Part shown: one piece after another, positions 57,960-64,000 of the stretch | Position numbering within the stretch: the stretch's first letter is position 1 | How the letters are laid out: each line of letters begins with the position of its first letter | Assembly (NCBI GenBank): GCA_036563485.1 | Contig: DATCMI010000001.1 | Span: 642,938-706,937 of the forward strand | Length of the DNA: 64,000 nucleotides | Reading direction: 5' to 3' | Origin: Sphingomicrobium sp. | Lineage (GTDB): Bacteria; Pseudomonadota; Alphaproteobacteria; Sphingomonadales; Sphingomonadaceae | The notes under the pieces: generated by a model | Seen by the model: the letters and a program-made list of their open reading frames with translations, nothing else | What the model was told of the DNA's origin: nothing | Databases searched by the model: none | Program-made: the position numbers and the translations under genes

Positions 57960-59125
57960 GCCTCCGGGCGGAAGTTCAGCCGCCGGGTGACGGTGTAGTC
58001 CATCACATTCACCAGGAAATGCGAGATCGCCCACTTTAGCCGCCGCCACGGGTTCGCGCGGCGCTTGTGGAGGTCGGGTGAGATCCACTTGCTGTCGGCA
58101 AGCTCGCCTTCGAAATAGCGCCGCATCGCCTCTGCGAAGCCGGAGTCCTTGATCCGGAGCATCAGCTCCAGATTAATATAGAGGCTGCGATAGTCGAAGT
58201 TCGACGAGCCGATGTGGACCACGTCGTCGACGATCGCGAGCTTGGTGTGCAGCTTCGCCGGCTGGTACTCATACATTTCGACATGGCGCCGCAGCAGGCG
58301 GCTGTAGCTGTGCCGCGCGGCCGCGATGGTCGCATTATTGTCGGACCGTGATGGCGTGATGATCCGAACCTTGCCGCGCCGGCCGATCCGGCCGATGCGC
58401 CGCAGCATCGCGCCCGGCGGCGCGAAATAAGCGAAGGCCATGTCGAGCCGCTGGCCGCGCCGCATGTCCCGCCCGATGCTGCGCCACCAGCTGTTGCGCA
58501 TGCTCAAGGGCCCGCTGAACTTCCACTGCAGGGGACCGCGCCAGGTGGTGAATTCGGCGACGATCCGCCGTAGCGAGCGGAGCTTCGCATCCTTGCGCTG
58601 CGACCAGCGAAGCAGGCTGTCGAAATAGCGCGCCGGGGCGTCGATGTCCGGCCCGTCGATGCGCAGCCACAGGTCGCGCCAATGTTCGCGTCCCCGGTCG
58701 GTCAGATATTCGCTGTCAATGTTGGCGCCGCCGATAATCGCCGTCTTGCCATCGATCACGATCAATTTCTGGTGGTCGCGGACGAAATAGCGGCGGCCAT
58801 AGGAGGCGTTGAATACGCAATGCTCGCCGCCGGCCTCGTCGAGCGCGGCGAAGAAATCGCCGCCGGCGCCAGAGCCGAAGCCGTCGACAAGCAGCTTCAC
58901 CTTCACGCCGCGCCGGGCCGCCGCAACCAGCGCGTCGCGGACGCGGTCGCCGGCCCGGTCGGGGTTGAACATGTACATCAGCAGCCGAACGCTTTCCTGC
59001 GCCCCTTCGATCAGGCCGAGGAGCAGTTCCGCCCTCTCGCGGCCGCTCTCGATTACCTCCAGCCGGTGCCCGGCGACTTCGGCGCAGATGCGCGGTCGCG
59101 TGCTTGGGGCGTCGGGGTCGGCCAT
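57956..59125 (-). CDS. Phospholipase D-like / cardiolipin synthase family protein
   Basis: A 389-residue enzyme with two HKD motifs: [20 protein letters not shown] near 137 and [19 protein letters not shown] near 298. Each has H-x-K-x4-D. No clear N-terminal membrane helices, so it differs from classic Cls. Cardiolipin synthesis or another phosphatidyl transfer is likely. Its neighbour is a possible lipid methyltransferase, which suggests a small lipid-remodelling locus. Confidence 0.88.
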   Translation of the reverse strand: MADPDAPSTRPRICAEVAGHRLEVIESGRERAELLLGLIEGAQESVRLLMYMFNPDRAGDRVRDALVAAARRGVKVKLLVDGFGSGAGGDFFAALDEAGGEHCVFNASYGRRYFVRDHQKLIVIDGKTAIIGGANIDSEYLTDRGREHWRDLWLRIDGPDIDAPARYFDSLLRWSQRKDAKLRSLRRIVAEFTTWRGPLQWKFSGPLSMRNSWWRSIGRDMRRGQRLDMAFAYFAPPGAMLRRIGRIGRRGKVRIITPSRSDNNATIAAARHSYSRLLRRHVEMYEYQPAKLHTKLAIVDDVVHIGSSNFDYRSLYINLELMLRIKDSGFAEAMRRYFEGELADSKWISPDLHKRRANPWRRLKWAISHFLVNVMDYTVTRRLNFRPEA

Positions 59126-59138
59126 GGCAGCGCTTTCC

Positions 59139-59167
59139 TTGACTTTTCGGGTGCCCGCAAGCTATTG
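59139..59167 (+). promoter_or_regulatory. Candidate promoter of rpoZ
   Basis: TTGACT (59139-59144) and CTATTG (59162-59167) are 17 bp apart, about 65 bp before the rpoZ ATG. The -35 box is near consensus while the -10 is weak. Position in the short gap between divergent genes supports it. Confidence 0.4.
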
Positions 59168-59234
59168 CCGCGGCCTTCCTGAAATCCCATCTTCCGGCAG
59201 CAGATTTGCTGCGGAAGGCTTTGCGGAGCGACGA

Positions 59235-59576
59235 ATGGCGCGCGTTACGGTTGAAGATTGCGTAGACAAGATCCCGAACAGGTTCGACCTGGTGCTGCTG
59301 GCTGCCCAGCGCGCGCGCCAGATCTCGGGCGGCGCCGACCTCACCATTGATCGCGACCGCGATAAGAACCCGGTCGTCGCCCTTCGCGAAATCGCTGAAG
59401 AGACCGTGCGTCCCAAGCACCTCGAGGAAGCGGTCGTCAGCAACCTTCAGAAGGTTCGCATCGACGAGGAAGACGAGACGGAAGAGCTGGCCTCGCTCAG
59501 CGAAGCCGCCGAGGCGCTGCGCCTGACGGCCGCCGCGCCGCCGCGTCCGAGCCCGTCGGGCAACGATTACGAGTAA
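59235..59576 (+). CDS. rpoZ: RNA polymerase omega subunit RpoZ
   Basis: A 113-residue subunit that helps fold beta-prime and binds ppGpp. [31 protein letters not shown] is the conserved N-terminus and [16 protein letters not shown] the core helix end. The C-terminal tail is acidic, then Pro-rich. ATG 59235 fits the family start. In many alphaproteobacteria rpoZ precedes spoT/relA; here the next gene is pdeM. Confidence 0.96.
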   Translation: MARVTVEDCVDKIPNRFDLVLLAAQRARQISGGADLTIDRDRDKNPVVALREIAEETVRPKHLEEAVVSNLQKVRIDEEDETEELASLSEAAEALRLTAAAPPRPSPSGNDYE

Positions 59577-59662
59577 GCGCCACCCGCAGCCTGTCCGGGG
59601 GACAGGCGAGCATGGTGCTCAACCCACTGGATAGAATCACCGCGGCTGGTTAGACCGGCCGC

Positions 59663-60325
59663 ATGGTTCCCTTTTCGTTCGCAGGCGAAACATTCGAAGC
59701 CACGCCGTCCGGCGCGCTCTATTGGCGCGCACAGGATGCGTTGCTCCTCGCCGACCTGCACCTGGAAAAGGCGAGCTGGTATGCAAAGTCCGGCCAGTTC
59801 CTGCCCCCGTACGACAGTCACGCGACGCTGACCGCGGTGGCGGAAGAGGTGGAGCGCAGCGGCGCTCGCCGGCTCTATTGCCTCGGCGACAGTTTCCACG
59901 ACCGCTTCGGCTGCGACCGCCTGCCCGCTGAAGCGCGCGACCTGCTGATCCAACTGACATCGCGGCTCGACTGGACGTGGATCGTCGGCAACCACGACCC
60001 TGGCTTTGCGGACCATTGCGGCGGTGCCATCCGCGATGAAGTCGAGCTCAACGGCATCATCCTTCGCCACGAGGCGCTGCCTGCGGAGCCGCGCCCGGAG
60101 ATCTCGGGCCACTATCATCCGAAGCTGCGCATGCACCTGAAGGGCCGCAACGTCTCGCGCCGCTGCTTCGTCGTTTCGCCTGCCAAGATCATCATGCCGG
60201 CGTTCGGCGCGCTGACCGGCGGGCTCGACGCCAGCCACCCGGAAATCCTGCGCTCGGTCGGCCGCGGGGCGGCTGCCCTCGTTCCTGTCTCCGACCGGCT
60301 GCTGCGATTTCCGCTCGCCGCCTAG
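59663..60325 (+). CDS. pdeM: Ligase-associated metallophosphoesterase PdeM
   Basis: A 220-residue calcineurin-type phosphoesterase. Metal motifs in order: LADLHLEK, LGDSFHD, GNHD and SGHYHPK. The family often sits with an ATP-dependent DNA ligase, LigD-like nuclease and Lhr helicase in DNA repair loci, but none of those is adjacent here. It shares a CTAG with the convergent small gene. Confidence 0.88.
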   Translation: MVPFSFAGETFEATPSGALYWRAQDALLLADLHLEKASWYAKSGQFLPPYDSHATLTAVAEEVERSGARRLYCLGDSFHDRFGCDRLPAEARDLLIQLTSRLDWTWIVGNHDPGFADHCGGAIRDEVELNGIILRHEALPAEPRPEISGHYHPKLRMHLKGRNVSRRCFVVSPAKIIMPAFGALTGGLDASHPEILRSVGRGAAALVPVSDRLLRFPLAA

Positions 60326-60558
60326 GCGGAGCGGATTTCAATCGCCATCGCGCCGCTTGGGCTCAGCAGCAGCCGCGCGGTCGAGCGCCGGCGTTTCCCG
60401 AAGGTCGCCGCCTGAAGCTCGTTGCGGGCATTGTGACGGTCGAAGCTGAAGCCGCGCTCGTCCGCCTGACGCTTCAACTGATCGAGGTGCGTATCGAGGT
60501 CGGCGATCCCTTCTTCGGGATCGAAATCCATCACTACTTCAAGGTCGCCGCTATTCAT
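60322..60558 (-). CDS. Small conserved-looking hypothetical protein (78 aa)
   Basis: From ATG 60558 the product is MNSGDLEVVMDFDPEEG..., with an acidic first half and a basic second half (FGKRRRSTARLLLSPSGAMAIEIRSA). No membrane segment or signal. It follows lysK by about 40 bases on the same strand and may be co-transcribed. Not recognised; the start is tentative. Confidence 0.55.
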   Translation of the reverse strand: MNSGDLEVVMDFDPEEGIADLDTHLDQLKRQADERGFSFDRHNARNELQAATFGKRRRSTARLLLSPSGAMAIEIRSA

Positions 60559-60599
60559 CCGCGGCCATGCTTCGCCGCTTGGGCCGCGATGCGCAAGCC

Positions 60600-62189
60600 C
60601 TAGGCACCCGCGCTTGCCAGCGCCTCGGCGATCAGCTTGCGGCTGTTGTCGATGCCGTAGAGGGCGATGAAGCTGCCCATGCGCGGTCCCTGGCTCGACC
60701 CGAGCAGCGTCTCGTAGAGCACGCCGAACCAGTCGCGCAGCCGCTCCTTGCCGTAATGCGCCTTGCCGACTTCGAAGACGCGGTTCTGGATTTCGTCGCC
60801 CGGCGTGCCGGGATCGAGTTCCGCGAGCTGCGCATCGAGGTCGCGCAAGGCCGCCGCTTCTTCGCCCGTCGGCGATCGCCGCTTGAGCGTCGGCGCCACG
60901 AAATCGCGAGCATAGTTCACCGCGAGCGCAATCAGCTCGTCGAGTTCCGGCTCGCTCTCGGGCGACGTGCCAGGTGCATAGCGCTGGACGAAGCGCCACG
61001 CCGTCTCCTTGTCCGCGACCCCCGGCAGGCTCACCAGGTTGAGCAGCAATCCATAAGTGAGCGGCAGAGTCTTCGACGGCACCTTGCCGGCATGGATGTG
61101 GTGAACCGGGTTGCCGAGCTGCTGCTCCAGCGCCTGGTTCGGGTAGGTGCCGCGGAACTGCCAATATTCGTCCACCGCGCGCGGGATGACGCCGATGTGC
61201 AGGCTCTTCGCGCGCTTGGGCTCGCGATAGATGTAGAAGGCCAGGCTCGGTTCGCTGCCGTAGCGCAGCCATTCCTCCAGGCTGAGCCCGTTGCCCTTGG
61301 ACTTCGAGATCTTCTCGCCTTTTTCGTCGAGGAACATCTCGTAATTGAAGCCTTCGGGCGGCTTGGCGCCGAGCACCCGCGCGATCTTGCCGGACTGGAC
61401 GACGCTGTCGATCAGGTCCTTGCCGGCCATTTCATAATCGACACCCAGCGCGACCCAGCGCGCGGCCCAGTCGACCTTCCACTGAAGCTTCGCGCGTCCG
61501 CCGAGCGCCGATTGTTCGACGCGGCCGCCGTCCTCGTCCTCGAACGCGATCAGGCCTGTTTCGGCGTCGATGACCGTCACCGGCACCTGAAGCACGCGCC
61601 CGCTGGTCGGCGACACTGGAAGGATCGGCGAATAGGTCTGCCGCCGCTCTTCGCGCAGGGTCGGCAGCATCACGTCCATGATTGCGCCGAAGTTGCGCAG
61701 CACGCTCCGCAACACATCGTCGAACCGCCCACTGGTGTAGCAATCCGTCGCCGACAGAAATTCATAATCGAAGCCGAAGCGGTCGAGGAAGCGCCGCAGC
61801 ATCGCATTATTGTGGTGGGCGAAGCTTTCATGGGTCCCGAACGGGTCGGGAATCTGGGTCAGCGGCTTGCCCAGATGCTCGGCCAGCATCTCCTGGTTAG
61901 GCACATTGTCGGGCACCTTGCGAAGCCCGTCCATGTCGTCGCTGAAGGCGATCAGCCGCGTCGGCGCGCCGCCCGTCAGCTCTTCATATGCCTGACGCAC
62001 GAAGGTCGTCCGTGCGACTTCGTTGAAGGTGCCGATGTGCGGCAGCCCCGACGGCCCGTAGCCCGTTTCGAACACGACCGGCTCCCCATTCGGCTTGCCG
62101 TCGGGCCAGCGCTTCAGCAGCTTGCGCGCTTCCTCGTACGGCCAGGCCTTCGATTGCATTGCGGCGGTGCGCAGGTCAGTGTCGCTCAT
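60600..62189 (-). CDS. lysK: Lysyl-tRNA synthetase, class I (LysK)
   Basis: A 529-residue class I LysRS, the archaeal and alphaproteobacterial type, unrelated to class II LysS. The HIGH-type motif is GLPHIGTFNE, the KMSKS motif is KISKSKGNG, and the SDDMDGLRKVP segment is typical. The C-terminal anticodon-binding helical domain is complete. It charges tRNA-Lys with lysine. Confidence 0.96.
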   Translation of the reverse strand: MSDTDLRTAAMQSKAWPYEEARKLLKRWPDGKPNGEPVVFETGYGPSGLPHIGTFNEVARTTFVRQAYEELTGGAPTRLIAFSDDMDGLRKVPDNVPNQEMLAEHLGKPLTQIPDPFGTHESFAHHNNAMLRRFLDRFGFDYEFLSATDCYTSGRFDDVLRSVLRNFGAIMDVMLPTLREERRQTYSPILPVSPTSGRVLQVPVTVIDAETGLIAFEDEDGGRVEQSALGGRAKLQWKVDWAARWVALGVDYEMAGKDLIDSVVQSGKIARVLGAKPPEGFNYEMFLDEKGEKISKSKGNGLSLEEWLRYGSEPSLAFYIYREPKRAKSLHIGVIPRAVDEYWQFRGTYPNQALEQQLGNPVHHIHAGKVPSKTLPLTYGLLLNLVSLPGVADKETAWRFVQRYAPGTSPESEPELDELIALAVNYARDFVAPTLKRRSPTGEEAAALRDLDAQLAELDPGTPGDEIQNRVFEVGKAHYGKERLRDWFGVLYETLLGSSQGPRMGSFIALYGIDNSRKLIAEALASAGA

Positions 62190-62235
62190 GTCGGGCGCGC
62201 GTTAGCCCGTCAGCACGAGAGGGGAAAGCACGGCA

Positions 62236-62580
62236 ATGAGCTATCAGGCGTCATGTCATTGCGGGGCGGTGACCGTCGAGGTCGACGCCGACCCGCCGGC
62301 CGAGGCGATCTCCTGCAATTGCAGCCACTGCAGCCGAAAGGGATTCGTCCTGACCTTCGTCCCGCGCGACCGCGTAAGCGTGGCCGGCGAGGAGGCGCTT
62401 GGCGAATATCGGTTCCACAAGCATGCGATCGCCCACCGCTTCTGCACCAAATGCGGCGTTCAGCCTTTTGCCGAAGGTCCGGGCCCGGATGGCCCTGGCG
62501 CAATGATCAACCTGCGCTGCGTACCCGATATCGATCTCAACAGCTTGAAAATTACACCTTTTGACGGTGCCAGCCACTAG
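62236..62580 (+). CDS. GFA/CENP-V family zinc protein
   Basis: A 114-residue protein with the GFA zinc motifs: SCHCGAVTVEV, SCNCSHCSRKG and FCTKCGVQPF. Seven Cys in this spacing bind two zinc ions. Relatives include glutathione-dependent formaldehyde-activating enzyme, but many members have no known substrate. It is divergent from lysK; 46 bases separate the starts. Confidence 0.9.
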   Translation: MSYQASCHCGAVTVEVDADPPAEAISCNCSHCSRKGFVLTFVPRDRVSVAGEEALGEYRFHKHAIAHRFCTKCGVQPFAEGPGPDGPGAMINLRCVPDIDLNSLKITPFDGASH

Positions 62581-62621
62581 TCAGCCGTTGCCAATTTGTT
62601 CACGGGACTTCAAATGAAGCG

Positions 62622-64000
62622 GTGAACCCGCTTTCCCTTCCGGCGCTGCATGCAACCCATGCCGGCATCTGGCTGGCCGGCGGCGATGGCGACGTCAGGG
62701 AAGCCAGCCGCGGCGAAGCCGTCTCGCGGGCCGCGGAAACGCCGCACATCATCCTCAACGCGCCGCTGATCGGACAGCGGCTCGGTTATCCGGAGCTCAG
62801 CGGGCTCGACCTGCTCGAGCTTTATGCCTTCATCCACCCGGCGCGCTTCGCCGTTCCGACCGCCGCCGGCTTGAGCCGCGCCGTCGGCCTCGAACCGCCA
62901 GGCAGCGAGGCTGAAGCCGCGGAGACGCTGCGCAAGATCGCGGATCGCCTGCTTGCCGTCCTGCACGATGAAAGCTGGCCACAGCGCGAAGGCGCATGGA
63001 CCAGCAATGCAACGCTTCACCGGCTCGGCTGGGGCTGGGCGCCGCTGATCGGCGCTCGCCTCGCAAGGCCGGAGCGCGGCGAACGCATGCTGTTCGCGCG
63101 GCTGCCGCAATGGGAGGAAGCTGGCGAGCGGCCGCCTGCCCGCCCGGCCCGCGTCGACCCGGCCGCTGCTCGCGCCAAGCTCGACGCGCTCACCGGCCGC
63201 GTCGAACCGCGCGAGGGTCAGAAAGCGATGGCCGAAGCGGTCACCACGGTTTTCGCGCAGAAGAAAGCCAAGGACGCGCCCAACCTGCTGCTCGCCGAAG
63301 CCGGCACCGGAATCGGCAAGACCCTGGCTTATCTCGCGCCCGCTTCGCTGTGGGCGGAGCAGGCGGGCGGCACTGTGTGGGTATCGACCTTCACCAAGGC
63401 GCTGCAGCGGCAGCTCGATGCCGAAGGCCCTAAGCTGTTCGCCGATCCGCAAGAGCGGGCGCGGCGCATCGTCATCCGCAAGGGCCGCGAAAATTACCTG
63501 TGCCTGCTCAACCTCGAAGACGCGCTGCAGGGCGCCTTTGCCGGCCGTGCCGCGATCCTCGCGCAGCTGGTCGGCCGCTGGGCTGCATATTCGAAGGACG
63601 GGGACATGGTCGGCGGCGACCTGCCGGGCTGGTTGCCCAGCCTGTTCCGGCGCGCCGGCGCGACCGCGCTGACCGACCGCCGTGGCGAGTGCGTCTACGC
63701 CGGCTGCCCGCATTACCGCCGCTGCTTCATCGAGCGCGCCGAGCGGGCAAGCCGCGACGCCGACCTGGTCATCGCCAACCATGCCTTGGTGATGATCAAC
63801 GCCGCCCGCGCGCGCGAAGACGCGCCGGGCCGCATCCTGTTCGACGAAGGCCATCATCTGTTCGACGCCGCCGATTCAACCTTCGCGGTGGCGTTCGGCG
63901 GGCATGAAGCTATCGAGATGCGGCGCTGGATCGTCGGCTCCGAAGGGCGCTCGCGCGGTCGCCGGCGCGGCCTGGCCGCGCGGCTGATGGACGTGGCTTC
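62622..64000 (+). CDS. DinG/XPD-like superfamily 2 DNA helicase, 5' part
   Basis: At least 459 residues are visible and the frame runs off the window. Walker A is LLAEAGTGIGKTLAYL; a DEAH-type box reads DEGHHL. Between them Cys residues (YLCLL, and ECVYAGCPHYRRC) match the four-Cys iron-sulfur cluster of DinG/XPD helicases. The first 190 residues precede the helicase core and look like a degenerate exonuclease-type domain. GTG 62622 is the best start found, with a weak ribosome site. It unwinds DNA 5' to 3' by family analogy. Confidence 0.87.
   Translation, partial: MNPLSLPALHATHAGIWLAGGDGDVREASRGEAVSRAAETPHIILNAPLIGQRLGYPELSGLDLLELYAFIHPARFAVPTAAGLSRAVGLEPPGSEAEAAETLRKIADRLLAVLHDESWPQREGAWTSNATLHRLGWGWAPLIGARLARPERGERMLFARLPQWEEAGERPPARPARVDPAAARAKLDALTGRVEPREGQKAMAEAVTTVFAQKKAKDAPNLLLAEAGTGIGKTLAYLAPASLWAEQAGGTVWVSTFTKALQRQLDAEGPKLFADPQERARRIVIRKGRENYLCLLNLEDALQGAFAGRAAILAQLVGRWAAYSKDGDMVGGDLPGWLPSLFRRAGATALTDRRGECVYAGCPHYRRCFIERAERASRDADLVIANHALVMINAARAREDAPGRILFDEGHHLFDAADSTFAVAFGGHEAIEMRRWIVGSEGRSRGRRRGLAARLMDVA

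Noticed and set aside
59663-60325. A full ligase-associated repair locus around pdeM
   Set aside because: The neighbours are rpoZ, a small unknown gene and lysK; no ATP-dependent ligase, ligase-associated nuclease or Lhr-type helicase is adjacent, and the helicase at 62622 is of DinG/XPD type.

Overview
The window is a 64 kb piece of a high-GC alphaproteobacterial chromosome, most likely from the Sphingomonadaceae. I infer this from protein families I recognise: an FzlA-type GST-like division protein, class I lysyl-tRNA synthetase, DUF6894, DUF1489, Coq7, a PmtA-like methyltransferase, EI-Ntr (PtsP) and a Cdc48-type AAA ATPase. No rRNA gene is visible; one tRNA gene (Leu, anticodon CAG) is present.

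Layout. 1-7.4 kb: the end of a DUF1697 gene, a dienelactone hydrolase, ligA, a secreted protein, then a minus-strand run of SDR, subclass B3-like metallo-beta-lactamase and prmA, and a soluble chemotaxis-type receptor with a globin-like head. 7.5-10.1 kb: sdhC-sdhD-sdhA, tightly coupled but without sdhB. 10.1-13.3 kb: a secreted aspartic-protease-like protein divergent from a PadR regulator, small genes and a gamma-carbonic-anhydrase-like protein. 13.35-22.58 kb: an integrated mobile island. 22.7-35 kb: NDUFA9-like and uppP, fzlA convergent with an mreB-like gene, ubiG, lysC with a nitronate-monooxygenase-like gene, ptsP, a RodZ-like gene, ybgF/cpoB and tilS. 35-45.6 kb: a second dienelactone hydrolase, ftsH, a DUF3667 protein, then the collinear run nadD, rsfS, class A beta-lactamase-like, rlmH, envC-like, ctpA, dsbB, coq7. 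45.6-64 kb: POT transporter, two DUF2807 proteins, CADD/TenA-like enzyme, GNAT protein, a 19-residue membrane peptide, mgtE, cyclophilin, SDR, cdc48-type ATPase, MFS exporter, PmtA-like methyltransferase, phospholipase D, rpoZ, pdeM, lysK, a GFA protein and the start of a DinG/XPD-like helicase.

The most interesting region is the island. A 17-bp copy of the 3' end of tRNA-Leu (13354-13370) repeats the real tRNA end (22561-22577). A tyrosine integrase lies next to the tRNA. A 25-bp tandem box pair, matching at 23 of 25 positions, lies exactly 62 nt inside each end in direct orientation. The roughly 9.2 kb cargo has a gene-sparse, lower-GC look. It encodes a GIY-YIG-like protein, an Apea-type HEPN candidate RNase, a serine recombinase behind a nested palindrome, an SNase-like protein, a single-domain response regulator with DUF6894, a Crp/Fnr regulator with a Crp-geometry palindrome in its divergent promoter, a membrane protein flanked by short palindromic repeats, an Excalibur protein and a small Cys-rich protein. 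A defence role for this cargo is possible but is inference only.

Across the rest of the window gene packing is tight. Co-directional neighbours often overlap as ATGA, GTGA, TTGA or TAGTG, and eight convergent pairs share or abut their stop codons.
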